A stretch of 31,606 nt of DNA. Origin: Thoreauomyces humboldtii. Taxonomy: Eukaryota; Chytridiomycota; Chytridiomycetes; Spizellomycetales; Powellomycetaceae. A program made the translations under genes and the position numbers. This document shows, piece by piece, positions 11,001 through 21,806 of the stretch (positions are counted from its first letter, which is position 1; every line of letters starts with the position of its first letter). The notes under the pieces were generated by a model, which was not told the origin of the DNA, did no database searches, and saw only the letters and a list, made by a program, of their open reading frames with translations. The stretch is taken from positions 1 to 31,606 of the forward strand of contig JADGJA010000190.1 in assembly GCA_027596035.1 (NCBI GenBank), in the 5' to 3' direction.

Positions 11001-11373
11001 GACTTCGCGACCAGCCACGACGGCCCAATCCATGTCTACGCATCCAGCCACGGCGCTCAATGGGCTCGTGAGGCGGATCCTCACAGGGGACTTGGTGGCC
11101 TCATCACGAGGAGATAGCGAGGTTTCTATCGGCAGTGCGTCATTCGTGAATGGAGCCGAGGGTTGTTGGGATGCGTTGCCGACGGTGGAACCCGAGATCG
11201 GAGTTTGTGGTGAAACATTTGTGGGATCAGCGCTCGCCGCCCATTGGCCTGGAAGGGCCTCTGCAATTCCCAGCAGAGCACAGAGGTCAGCGGTTACAGC
11301 AGCACCTGATAGATGGGGCAGTAGATGTACCTCTGCTCGCCGTCACGATGTTGGACAACACGGCCTTCTTCAT
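8077..11373 (-). CDS. RTC1: Rtc1/WDR24-like WD40 protein, SEACAT/GATOR2 subunit
   Basis: Five exons on the minus strand: 11373-11331, 11260-8642, 8573-8372, 8301-8228, 8162-8077 (1007 aa; introns 70, 68, 70 and 65 nt, all phases consistent). The N-terminal third is a WD40 propeller (WDLNRPNVHKLER, LWDLRAKSI, KWDVRFP, KVWDTKSE, HLWDLGRP). A helical middle with IWTSCETNSQLASDLGLHRTAQTW is typical of Rtc1/WDR24. The C-terminal zinc domain is rebuilt across the last three introns: CNQC, CENC, NPCSFCHKTTKGLYAWCQSC, THGGHLAC and CCTGCGHQC. In yeast Rtc1/Sea2 belongs to the SEACAT arm of the vacuolar SEA complex, which relays amino-acid sufficiency to TORC1. A low-complexity acidic/Ser segment with ten consecutive His separates propeller and C-terminus. 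The start rests on a 43-nt first exon and is less certain than the rest. Confidence 0.9.
8865..8894 (+). repeat. (ATG)10 microsatellite, polyhistidine tract of RTC1
   Basis: Ten uninterrupted ATG units on the plus strand read as ten CAT (His) codons in the minus-strand RTC1 frame, followed by Ser-His-His. The tract lies in the low-complexity linker, so length variation would not disturb the folded domains. Confidence 0.95.
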
Positions 11374-12411
11374 GGAGGTGGTGCCGTCTCCACCTCGTCG
11401 TTTGGCAGTCCTCGGCGAACAAGGCATTGCTGCAAGTGACACACAACTTAATTAATCGAGAAACGTTAAATCAAGAAGCCCAGCCACCCGTCCTCTTTCC
11501 GCCCCAGGTTTTTCTTCCCCTCCTTCCTCCCCCACCACACTATAAAAGCCAACCGGCCATCCGCCCTCGCCTGCACTCAGCCTTGCAGCCAACGAAAGTC
11601 GACGCACGTAGGGAGCTTTACGAGAGCAGACGGACCGCCTTCCCAACGTCCCGTCTCCTCTTGCGCGTTCTCTTCTCTGCACTCCTTGCGCTTGGATCGT
11701 ACTTCACCTTTCAACGTTCCTCCTTGCTGTGATTATAAAATCGATGAAACAACACCCGAGACTTCGGTCGATGGAGAACTCATCTGGGTGAACAATTTAT
11801 GAGCACAAGGAAGAGTTAAGGAAAGGACCCCCTCTTCTGCCCCCCGATCTCACCACCAACATCTTCGGTGGGAACATGCGACCGTACGTCTTCGACGAAA
11901 GTGCACAAGAAGATTGTTTCTCCCAGGCACCTCCTTCTGCATTCTCGATATGAAGGCGTGCCGTCGCATCGATCCTCTGTTGGGTCGTCCCAGTCCCCAT
12001 GCGTGGCATCTTTCGCAATGATTAGCACGTTTTTCTGTCGTTCCTCGGAACGTATGATGAGCAAAAAAACACAAACACTCTAATTTTTTCATGATGCGAA
12101 AGATGCGGGACTTGCTTCACGGTACAGATAGCTATCGTCTATCTGACGGTTGCAAGCTCTCCGGCACACCCACCATACAGCCATCTCGGGTCCTTTTGAT
12201 CTCGCTTCCACCGTCTGGGAAACTTCATCGCTTGAAACGTCGGGGCGTCCGAGAGAATGGCATGCCCGTTTGAAGACAGATTGCATAGGAACGTGAACAA
12301 TCTATGTATTAATGCGTAGTAAGAGGATATGAACTAGAGAAATGATCGGAAATAAACCGAGCATGGAAGCGAACAGGAAAGAAAGGCATCAAGAGGACGG
12401 TAAAGAATCCG
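11374..12411. other. 1-kb region with plus-strand TATA box, no confirmed gene
   Basis: Lies between the RTC1 start and the DGK stop codon, both on the minus strand. It must hold the RTC1 promoter. On the plus strand there is a TATAAAA box (11542-11548) followed by a CT-rich leader-like stretch, and an AATAAA at about 12351, so a plus-strand transcript is possible. Short protein-like plus-strand frames at about 11735-11800 and 11796-11953 are in different frames and could not be joined by a convincing intron. A 7-bp perfect inverted repeat (CAGATAG/CTATCTG) with a 7-nt loop sits at 12125-12145. Confidence 0.4.
11542..11548 (+). promoter_or_regulatory. Orphan TATA box
   Basis: TATAAAA flanked by pyrimidine-rich sequence, resembling the TATA box at 96-102. 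No recognised plus-strand gene follows; the first downstream ATG (11744) opens only a 15-codon frame. Confidence 0.35.
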
Positions 12412-14783
12412 CTACTGCTCATCCAGCTCCTCCTGAGTGGCCTTCCTGAGCATGCATGTGGCAGTCAAGAACCGGATGGTGACCTCTGCGGGGCCGTTCT
12501 GAAGCCACGGCTCCCCGTCCACCTGCATGGCGACGGCGGGAGAGTCGACGTGGAGTCGGATGACGCCCGCCTGACCGAGGACCGTCGGAGACGACAAGCC
12601 GACTACACTGGCCCCGAGATGAAGAGGCGATGCAACGGACAGGACCTCGAGTTTACGGTCCGTGTACAGGGAGGGAGGATGACCGTCGGCTTCGGCTTGA
12701 GCATATATTTTGCCTCCTCCCCCGTAAGATGGAATGTTTAAGACAAGAAGCGCTCCCACCCTAAGTGATGACTATTAGAATAAGATATTGGAGGAATGAC
12801 GATGATCAGACTTACTCGGAGAGGTCAATGCCTTCCTTCTTGTTGTCCATATACAAAGTAGACGAAGCCAGAGGTTCATGAGGTCCAGGTGACGGCGGAT
12901 GTTGACGCTCGTCATCTTCTGACGAGCTGTTTGAGGGTAAAGGTGAAGGAGAATGAGCAGGAGCGATTGCTGGGATAGAGATAGGCCTAGGCTGCGCGGC
13001 GGATGCCGGAGCCGAAAGGCTGGCGGTGGTAGCTCCGTCGTCAAGCACGGACGCCGATGGAGATCGGCGCATGAGTCCCATCAGGGAGAGAACGTTCTGG
13101 AATTGATGCTTCCCACCGAACATAGCATACCAGACCTTGTTGATGAATCGATTTCGGAAATACTGGGGTTGCCGAAGTCGTGTGGTATGGAAATCCAGGG
13201 CAACGGAAGCGTCGGTACCGACACTGAAATAGTTGTTCATGACGAGACTTTTTGGTGGCTTCACAGATGTAAGCTTGAGGGCTCGGCCGACCTTTTCGGT
13301 AGACGAAAGTCGCGATGGCGTTTCTATGACAGTAACGCTCCATCGATCAAGTTGCACCTCGACTGCGGAGTCGATCTCACGCACGATATCGGCAAGGTTG
13401 CGTCCTGTCCAGCCGCCGCCCCATCCTAACACTCTTGCAAGGTCGTTTCCTGTTCCTAGCGGCTAAAAAAAAACGGCGATTAGAACAAAAGGTGTTTCCG
13501 GGCTCTTTAGATAAAAACTCACCAGCACGCCAACTGGCGGTTTCTTTTTTCCTTTTGCGATGACCTTGTCAAGAATGGAGATAGCCCACTGAATCGTGCC
13601 ATCTCCGCCACATACAAGCACGCGACACCGATCTATCACCGGCTCAAAGGCGCGGATGAGCGCTTCAGGGTTCTCCTGAGACGTATCGATGATCTGGACC
13701 GGGTTAAGCATCGCAAATAGGCCGCGCAGGAGGGCACCCGAGTTTTGCGCTCCGGAGGCTGGATTCACGATGCAGAGCAGAGGTCGGATACCCTCGGGTA
13801 GGTCTGTGATGCTGAACCTCGGTTCTGGCTTTTTGTTTGCTCCGCGAACAGCGCTCGAGATACGCGTAACAAACTGCGGAGGCACGACCAGATGGGAGAG
13901 AGGACCCAAAGGACATTTGCGTTTGTATTGCGTGAAGCACGTGGTGTGCACGCTGATATCACACCAGATGCAACGCATGTCCTTCAACGTTGGCTCACTG
14001 CCAGCGGAGCCAGTGCACACGGCACAGTGTGCACCAAGCGAAAGATTCCCTTCTACCCATTGATGTTCGTGATAGTCCGATACTACCGGTAGGGAGGGTA
14101 CGGGATCTGCCGGGGGAGTATCGTCGGTAGATGTCACGGAGTTGATCGAATCCTTGCTGCCACGCCTCTTCAAGCGAAGCAGTTTGGGAATATTCGATTG
14201 CGTATATAGCTTTTTGCAGGGCTAAATAAACACAAATCGTGAGTGAGTGACTGATCCGATTCTAGGCAAGGTAATCGTTTGTACCATTCCCCTGACTAGG
14301 TCCAGATGCTCTTCATGTGAGCATCGTCGGCACACAAGACAGCAAAGTCCTTGCACAACCAAACTACTGCATGCCTATTGGCAGGAACCAAACTTTAGCA
14401 CGGTATTCGACTCGAACCAGCATCTGATGCAAGGCGCTCACGTTGCAGTACGCGGGACCTTGTCCGTGGTCCAGAAACAGCATATCGCCTTTCACCCAAA
14501 CGTGATCGTAATGCTTTCCGTCGCCACTCCCGGAACCAGGCAGCAGCGAGTCAGCCCACGTGGTGGGGGCTGTGGCTTGCGGCACGTATGCGGCAATCTT
14601 TGGAAACGAGCTTTTGATGCCGAGGTAAACGCATGCTGCGATGACCGCCGAACATATCCCAATTGCCCGAAGGTACCCAGTTTGGTTTTCCAAGATAGCG
14701 AATACTGTAGCGCCGACGAAGCGAATGAGAGAAAGGGCCGAGCCCAAAGCCGTCAGAGTATCGAATATCAATTCAAGAAACAT
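12412..14783 (-). CDS. Membrane-anchored diacylglycerol kinase with two C1 domains
   Basis: Five exons: 14783-14442, 14374-14285, 14221-13523, 13462-12816, 12760-12412 (708 aa; introns 67, 63, 60 and 55 nt, all phases consistent). The N-terminus has a hydrophobic transmembrane segment (about residues 20-60). Two C1-type zinc modules follow: the first starts at H94 with C113/C116 and CLVC (126-129), the second is HQWVEG...CAVC...CIWC...HTTC. The catalytic domain shows GGDGT (349-353) and PLGTGNDLARVLGW right after the third intron. The accessory domain shows MNNYFSVGTDASVALDFH, LLVLNIPSYGGG and MQVDGEPW. The enzyme phosphorylates diacylglycerol to phosphatidic acid, ending DAG/protein-kinase-C signalling. 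The order TM, C1, C1, kinase resembles the epsilon type. An about 90-residue Ser/Pro-rich insert splits the accessory domain. The start at 14783 precedes the TM segment. Confidence 0.9.
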
Positions 14784-15184
14784 GGTCTCCTTTGTCCTCC
14801 CCGGTTGAAAGTCGATAAGGTAGTTCGACGGTGGGACTAGTCCCGAAACAGACGGTCCATAAACCAATGGAGCAGGAATAAAGCCTTTCCTATCTTTCTA
14901 GAGAGAAACGACGAGGGAGGCTGGCGGCTGTATGGAGAATCTTCGGAGGCACTACGTTGATGAATTGCTTTGAGGATAGGAACAGCGTCACTCGCCACCA
15001 CTCACCGGAAAACCCGCAAAGAGGGAACGGGCAGTGACGAACTCTTTATCATCAACCCGCCAGCCACCCCATGCCGCAAGTTGCCTGCGGCTGCGTTGGA
15101 CAGCTTCAGGGTGAGCCGGGACTTCTGGAGGCAGGCGCGCGGTTGACCAAGAAGTTTGTATTCACGACGCTCCTTTACTCTATT
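14784..15184. other. Intergenic region upstream of the diacylglycerol kinase
   Basis: It separates the DGK start from the stop of the next minus-strand gene and should hold the DGK promoter and the 3' UTR of the ARM-like gene. No TATA-like element, conserved frame or repeat stands out. Confidence 0.5.
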
Positions 15185-17499
15185 CTACATGTGGTTTGTA
15201 AGAGGAAACTTGGGACTCGTCACCTTTCTGCTGACCGAAGCACTCCTCCTCTCCTGATTGCTCCCCATCCTTTTCCCCCCCCGCCGCTTCGTTGTCTTCC
15301 GCTGCAGGAGTCTGGCTTCCTCAAGCCTTCGATCTTCCTCCTTCCACTCACTCCACACCCTCTCCCAAACGTCCGTTCCGTTTGCGACATTCCTCATCGC
15401 TTCGAAGCACTTGGCAGCAAGTTCGCCAACCTCGCCTCCGCGTCCGATGGGACTCAGGAGCGCATGCATGCAGTCGAGGTCCACGAGGACCTTGGCTCTC
15501 CTGACATCCTTAGCGACGTATCGCCAGACTACTTCGACCGTGTACATCTGTAGTTCCGGGTCGGGGCTCGTGAGGTCGACCAGGACTTCGTCCAGGAAAC
15601 CAGGAACCTCCCAGAAAGATAGACGGCAGAACTGGTTCTGTTCGGTGGAAACCGCGTACGCGGTTAGCGATATGCAGATCCCTTCGACTGTTTGAAGAAA
15701 TTACCTGAAGAATCAAATTTCTGATCACGCTCATTGCTGTTCGACGAACCTCAGGAGAGGAAGCCCAAGCGAAAAGGTGATCGAAGAGCTGAGCGGACCC
15801 GAGAGAAGCAATCAACAGACATGAAGCGGTATCGATGCAGAGGTTCCGTAGGAGACCCAGCGGCGTACAAGCCTCGAGTGCGCTCAATGGTGAGCACGTC
15901 GAAAGAATTCGCAGGATGTTTGTAAACATCCGGACCGAACCGATCGTAGCAATGTCTTGTGCCACCATGTCGGTCAATGCTAGGTTAGTAAGTATCTCAA
16001 GAACGTGGGTCAGCATTTCTTGCTGTAGACTTGTTCGTCCTTCCACTCCGAGAAGCGATAGAAGGGACGCTAAGCTCCTCGCACACATATCCGGTCGGGC
16101 TTCGGGAATGGTAGACAGTACTTGGAGCGACACCAAAGCGTGCATCTGAGTCGACAAGTTTGCGGACAAGATGTAGGGCACGATCTTTTCGACTCCTCGA
16201 GCGCTCAGGGCTTGTTTTTGAGCTGAAAGGCCGCCTTTTACGAGAACATTGCGAAGGCAGCGAAAAGCAGCCTCAGTATGGTCGGCATGCATCTGAGATG
16301 TCACAGAAAGATTGGCGAAGAGAATGGGCATAGAAACGTTGCAAGCTTCAGATGGCTCGATCGTGAGATTAGCGAAAGCATGGAGAGCCTGAAAGTAGGG
16401 CGGGAGCGGCGTGAATGATAGTTGCATTGCCGCTACTATATCGACACTAGGAGTCACTTGCCTCTAGATGCTGCTCGTCTTGTAGCCCCCGACCAAGCAG
16501 CCACAAGACATTCATCGCCACCCCTCGGCTAAATAGGTACTTCGAGAAGTATTTCAGTATTAGATGCTAATGCTGCATGTGTCGAGTTCAAAATCAGCCC
16601 CCGGGATACCTTTTTGGCGTCTTCATTATGAGCTGTAAGATGCTTCAGCAGAAGTAACATGTGCAGGTAAAGCTTTGGAATGTAGTGAATTTTCTCTTCC
16701 GCAGTTGTCGTTCTCCCAAACTCATCGCAGCACATCCGGCCGATCGCGTCCGCTAACTTGAACAAGATGCCAGCAGCCAAAAGAACCGGCCTTAGGCTCA
16801 TTTTGCTGGAAGCTTTAGCAAGGCCCTCCAGAGCCCAGTACTGTGTTTCCAATGACCTCGCGCTTTTCGGATCCAGGAACCCGATCAATTCGACACAAGC
16901 GATGGTGGCGCCTTCGGGCTCCCCGACTCCACAAAATAGCCCGGCGGCTTTCTCTCCTCCTCCTGCATACTCGGCAAGGAACCTGGTCGCCGCTGCCTGA
17001 GGTCCCACAGAAACTCCAACATCCTTCAGAACTGCCAGAATGCGCCGGTAGGTGTCCGCGGCGGCCAATGCCAGCCATCTTGCAGCGGAACCGGGTGTGT
17101 CACTGCCACCTCGTATCAAGCAGCAGACGAGGAGAATGGCTGCAGCCAAAACTTCAGGTACGTGCATGTCAGTTCGGAGGAGGAGAAGTATCTTCATGAT
17201 CTCGTTCTTGCCAAGATCGAGTTCTTCAGCTGCCGCAGGTCGATAGGACGGCGAGCGAAGAACTCGGAGTAGATGATTTGCTGTTCTCAACTGACGAAGA
17301 GGGTCGTTGCGGGTGGCAAGATGTGTCAGCCAGGTTTTGACCTGAATTTTACTGAGGAACTCGGGCTGCGTGGTCATAAAATCACGAAGTTTAGCCGTCG
17401 ACACTGTCCAACATAGAATGAAATCAAGGGCCTCACCGCATGGCCGTCCTTGATGGCCGTTGAAGCTAACCCGTCATCCTCTTCGTCATTTTCGTTCAT
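15185..17499 (-). CDS. Armadillo-like helical repeat protein
   Basis: Five exons: 17499-17437, 17365-16610, 16539-16462, 16388-15705, 15637-15185 (677 aa; introns 71, 70, 73 and 67 nt, phases all zero). The third intron is GC-AG: AG|GCAAGT donor at 16461 and CTACTTTCAG acceptor. The protein is almost entirely amphipathic, Leu/Ala-rich helices of about 40-residue period (for example HALVSLQVLSTIP, MLTHVLEILTNLALTD, CLRNVLVKGG), the look of an ARM/HEAT superhelix used for protein-protein contacts. It begins with a short acidic exon (MNENDEEDDG) and ends with a Lys/Arg-rich tail. I do not recognise an orthologous group, so no specific function is given. An acidic N-terminus and basic C-terminus could fit a scaffold or transport adaptor, but that is a guess. 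Confidence 0.8.
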
Positions 17500-18084
17500 A
17501 CTGAAGTCGTTTGCGCACTTCAAGCGCTTTTTACGATGTTGAAAACAGTTACAGGGACCTGACAGGGACCTATTTTCGGACTGTCAAAACCGAACTACGT
17601 TGTCCTAGACGCTGCCTGACTCATAGACCCTTCACATTCGAGTTCTCTGCTGAGGATAGAAATTGCTCAAAGATACGGAAAGCAAGCACTCAGCGTTGGT
17701 CCAGCAACCTGCATACTTTCCCGTCGAGATCAGACAAGTAGAGGTTCACTCTTGGAACGTCGCTATCAGGTATAACGACGGGCGGGTTCGAATCTTTCAA
17801 ATATTCAAAAGCATCCAGTTGAAATTTGGGACAGTCCGTGAGAGATTCTGGCAAGAGGGGCAGAACACTATTTGACAGGCGAGAGCCGATAACTTTGGCA
17901 GGTCCCAGCTCCGGGGCCGTGAACTGCCCGCCTGTTCTGTCTCCGCGCTGCCCGACCGCAGAAATACTTAAATCAACACAGTTGAACACAACGGAATACT
18001 CGTACGTTTCACAATAGCATAAGCTTCGACGAAAAGTTCTCTATTGCCACTTGGGAACAGCTTTATGCGGTGACCTGCATCTTC
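17500..18084. other. Region between ARM-like and hairpin-protein genes
   Basis: Must contain the ARM-gene promoter. An 11-bp unit (ACAGGGACCTG) is repeated in tandem at 17551-17571. On the minus strand a frame is open from 18040 down to a TGA at 17690 (116 codons) without an ATG; it might be a further exon of the upstream hairpin-protein gene or chance (see findings). Confidence 0.45.
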
Positions 18085-18631
18085 TCACACCTTCCCCTGA
18101 GCCTGGGCTACAATCTGGAACAGGGAATACCAGAACGTTGCGGTCAAAGCTAGGCAAACGGCAATCCAGAACGAGACGACCAAGAATCCGCCTCCAAAGA
18201 AACCGACGCCGGACAGTGCTGCCAGGAGGGATGCTGACATCACCACCATCGTCCCAACGACGAAAAGGAGGAGCGGCACGGCAGACGCGGCAGCGAGGGT
18301 ATAGGCAAAGACCTGAAAATGTTTTTTATTCCACCACGGAGTTTAGTATACCACGACTTGCAGCAGTAGTACCACATGCGGCTTGGACCTTTGCTGTTGG
18401 ATATTTTTCCAGAAGGATACTGGTGATCCACAAAGCCTGCTTGCACCTTGCCACAAGGATAATGTAGGGTGCACCGAGTCGTCGAAGTGCAGAGGCATGG
18501 ACCTCTTGCCGCATGTCATCGCAGTTTCTGTACGCGCGGGAAATGAAAGTTTCAGGTTTGGCTGGGACGCGGCGGGCGGCTGGTGTTGGTTTCGGGGCAG
18601 TTCCCGGGATGAAGCTTCCAAATATGTTCAT
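18085..18631 (-). CDS. Small hydrophobic-hairpin membrane protein, promethin/Ldo-like (tentative)
   Basis: Two exons, 18631-18389 and 18312-18085 (156 aa). The intron is 76 nt with a TACTAAAC branch site and a TTTTCAG acceptor, but its donor (GTCCAA) is weak; a donor at 18454 would give a shorter protein. Residues 1-75 are polar and basic. The second exon is nearly all hydrophobic: two or three membrane segments joined by small residues (VGTMVVMSASL, GVGFFGGGFLVVSFW, FWYSLFQIVAQAQGKV). This layout, a short protein with a Gly-rich hydrophobic hairpin and polar ends, resembles promethin/LDAF1 and yeast Ldo16, which work with seipin at sites of lipid-droplet formation in the ER. The similarity is structural in kind and not proven. 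It is transcribed divergently from the sugar symporter. Confidence 0.55.
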
Positions 18632-19293
18632 ATTGGTTCGCGGAGAACTCAGGAAAGGAAGTCGGTGGTTCGAAGATCTGACGATGACAGGAGGAGGAGG
18701 AGGGACTTGCGCGCGCAGTTTGTAGCGCTGACGGTGACGTTTGATGTCAGGGGTTCATGAATTAGGGTTTCTCTTCGCGATCGACCTTTTGCGTCAGTAG
18801 TCTCCTCAACCAAGCCAGAAAATCGCTCAATCGACACTCTCGTCGAGCATTAGCACTCAACCTCTTGGCATAGTGCACTACGTACCTTCTGGTTCCTCTC
18901 TGGTCTGCAACGAGGCGTAGTTTCCCATCATCCCGTCCGTCCCTTCCTGGCCAGGCTAGCTTTGCCTTCGTCCACTCGCTCGCTCCATCTGCAGCCGTCC
19001 TCTCTCTCTCGGTTGTCTTCTTGAGTTCCTTTGTCGTTCATCTTTGGACGCCCTCGCATCGCCCATCGCTTTCTGCTGCCAATACCACAGCCATTCCTAC
19101 TCGCACCCATTCCCCTGTCAGGCGAAAACTGCTCGCACAGAACGAGCTCCGATCACCCGACCTGCAGCTACACCGCAGAGGTTCTTCCAACGAGAACGAA
19201 CATCAGCAAGCTCGAAGCTCTCACACCGCTCGGACCAAGGACAGGCCTCGCATTCCCTCCACCACGCCGTCCAGATCATTTCCCCTCACCCGC
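18632..19293. promoter_or_regulatory. Divergent promoter region of hairpin protein and sugar symporter
   Basis: 662 nt between two divergent start codons. The half near the symporter is strongly pyrimidine-rich, as expected for a fungal 5' leader. A plus-strand frame stays open upstream of the symporter ATG to about 19021 but has no earlier ATG. No TATA box or repeated operator is evident. Confidence 0.5.
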
Positions 19294-21414
19294 ATGGGAG
19301 AATCGGACCCAACCGTCCCCACGGATGACCTGCTCCTAGACAGAGCGAACACTGACGAGTTCTGGGAGGAGGATCGAGAAGCTTTCGATGAAGATGTGGA
19401 GGAGATCGAAGCGCGCGACCCCAAAGCTGCTTTGAGCTTTTGGGGCATGATCCTCTTGACGATCTGCCTCACTGGCGTGCAAATCACTTGTAGGTCCTTC
19501 GACCGAGTCCGCAGAAGGGAGTGCAGTGGTTGACAATAGCAATTTTCGACCCTGTAGGGACAGTTGAGCTTGCATACGGCAACCCGTACTTGCGGGATCT
19601 GAACCTTTCCGCGTCACTCTCTGCCTTGGTGTGGCTGGCTGGGCCGCTCTCCGGGCTCTTGATCCAGCCTATCGTTGGAGTATACAGCGACAAGTGCGGC
19701 GTGCCATGGGGCAGGCGAAGACCTTTCATGATAGGTGCGAGTTGGTCGAGCTGTCCAAGCCTGAGGAAGAACGATTTCTGAGTCTTGAAGTTATCAGCGG
19801 GTGGCGGCATCGTTCTGTTCTCTATTGCCTTGATTGCATATGCAGCTGAGATAGCCCAAGCGCTCTCCGGATCAATGGACAGCAAAACTGTACGTCATTC
19901 CGGATCAAACACATTTTGACTGTTTTCGGCACTGACTATTTCTCACAGAACGAAACTATGACGATCTTGTCCGCAGTTGTCGGTTTCTACTTTCTTGACT
20001 TTTCAATCAATGCGGTCCAGGCCTCTTGCCGTTCCCTGATCGTCGACATGGCTCCAATCCATCAGCAGGAGATGGCTAACGCGTGGGGCGGCCGCATGAT
20101 CGGGGTCGGAAACGTGGCCGGCTACTTTCTTGGTTTCCTGGACCTGCCTCGTCTGTTCCCCATTTTTGGAAGCCATCAGATGAAAGTCTTTTGCTGGCTG
20201 GCCAGCATCTGGTTTTCGTTCACACTTTTCCTGACATGCTATTTTGTGAAGGAAAAGCAATACATCCCGAAAGCCTCCGAGAAGCGCCGATCCTGGTACG
20301 GCCCGTTGCTCGGAATCGCAAAAGCTCTCAGGACGTTGCCGCACCCAATCCAAAGCATTTGCAATGTACAGTTCTTCGGCTGGATGGGCATTTTCCCGTT
20401 TCTTTTCTACAGGTGAGGCCCTTATGTAAGGCGTCAATCTTGAGGACCTGATGCTGACTTATTCACTGTGACAGTACCTCGTGGGTCGCGCTTCAGGTGA
20501 AAGGAGTTTCAGGCTCTGGTGATTCTTCGGAGGGGACCCGTGCGGGGTCTTTCGCCATGCTCATCTACTCCATCGTGTCCGTGGTTACCGGATTTGTGCT
20601 TCCGCTTATCACTGTACGCGGAGCGCACGAAGCACGTGGTTCTGGTGACGTCGAGACAGGTCTTCGACGGCTCCGTTCGAGCACGCTCGTTACAAGTGTA
20701 CTGCGAGGAATGCATAGCATCTTGGGGCTGCCTGCCATCTGGGCTTTTAGCTTTTGGCTCTTTACGTTCCTTATGTTCGCGACGATCTTCGTACACAGCA
20801 TACCGGTCGCCACGGCGCTCATCGCCACCGTCGGAGTATCCTGGGGAATCATGCAATGGGTTCCTTTCACGCTCCTAGGGGAGTGCGTTAACCACTACGG
20901 GGAGAATCCTGGCGAGCACATCAATGCTGCTTCCCCTCTCTCCGACGGCCAAGGTTATACCAACGTTCCTATCGACGACGAACACGAGGAGAGCGATGGC
21001 GCTTCCACCGCGCCGTCAACCCTCGTCAACCCGAATGCCACGAATCAGCGCGGCGTTGCCCCGCCCGCCCATGCTCACCTCGACGCCGGCATGGTCCTCG
21101 GGATCCACAACATCTACATTGTGCTTCCCCAGTTCTTTGCTACCTTTATGTGCAGCGTCACCTTTACCCTTTTCGGGTTTCTGGAGCGCCGTGCACCCGC
21201 TGGGACAAGCGACACAGGACCATCTGTCCCCGACGGAGCAAACGCACCACCACCGCCCACGGAAGCGTGGCAAGATCCCTATGATGCTACGGGGTGGGTC
21301 CTACGTCTCGGCGCTATCTCGTGCATTGTTGCTGGCGTCCTCGCGCTCCGTGTGCAAGAGGTCCATTCCCCGACAAAGAAGAAGGGCCGCGTGATCATCG
21401 CCGCAGGGCATTGA
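19294..21414 (+). CDS. Sugar/H+ symporter of the sucrose-transporter (SLC45/SUT) MFS group
   Basis: Five exons: 19294-19489, 19558-19734, 19798-19889, 19949-20412, 20475-21414 (622 aa; introns 68, 63, 59 and 62 nt, phases all match). The start MGESDPTVP is the first ATG in the open frame. After an acidic cytosolic N-terminus come 12 predicted membrane segments. Diagnostic stretches are W-T-V-E-L-A-Y-G-NPYL restored across intron 1, GPLSGLLIQPIVGVYSDKCGVPWGRRRPFMI after TM2, AYAAEIAQAL, DFSINAVQASCRSLIVD, and FPFLFYSTSWV across intron 4. This family (plant SUT, S. pombe Sut1, animal SLC45) co-transports disaccharides such as sucrose or maltose with protons at the plasma membrane. A long polar loop lies before the last membrane segments. 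The exact substrate cannot be read from sequence. Confidence 0.9.
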
Positions 21415-21806
21415 TGTATCTTGCGTTCTTGGAACCTCAAGTTATCTTCTACCCGCCTATCATTTTCCTTCCCTGTCAAGTTCCCTTCCCACTCTCACAT
21501 TGACCATGGTCCTTTGCAAAAATAATCGGAATCAGAGCTTCAATTCTTTTTATTTTCTTGTTGACGGCTGTTGTGTCATCACAAATCTCACAAATGCTTC
21601 CGCGAGCTATCCAAAGCTGCGGGTCGCGAAACTTCGGCGCAGCAAACAACCATTCGACATTCGACATTCTCTCCCAATTCCCAGTTTTGTTGGAACCACC
21701 AACACACAGCCAGATCCCTCATATTGGTCCTTTACTTCCGCAGCTTGCAAGCGCATCACACCAAGCATTGTTTCCTTCGTGTCCTGATATCTGGACTGTA
21801 GCTAAT
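21415..21806. other. Intergenic region upstream of the Byr4-like gene
   Basis: Contains the symporter 3' UTR and the promoter/leader of the next gene. The Byr4-like frame is open upstream to an ATG at 21594, which would add 71 residues with no recognisable feature. An out-of-frame ATG at 21506 and a CTGTAG just before the chosen start leave room for an untranslated first exon. Confidence 0.45.

Noticed and set aside
12050..12145. C/D-box snoRNA-like motifs (ATGATGA and CTGA)
   Set aside because: No terminal stem and no C'/D' pair at suitable spacing; such short motifs occur by chance.
16540..16609. Apparent C-terminus (TEILLEVPI stop) of the ARM-like protein
   Set aside because: This segment behaves as a 70-nt intron: joining 16610 to 16539 in phase 0 continues the helical repeat sequence.
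17783..17800. tRNA T-loop-like GGGTTCGAATC
   Set aside because: The flanking bases do not form a T-stem, and no anticodon arm or acceptor stem can be drawn around it.
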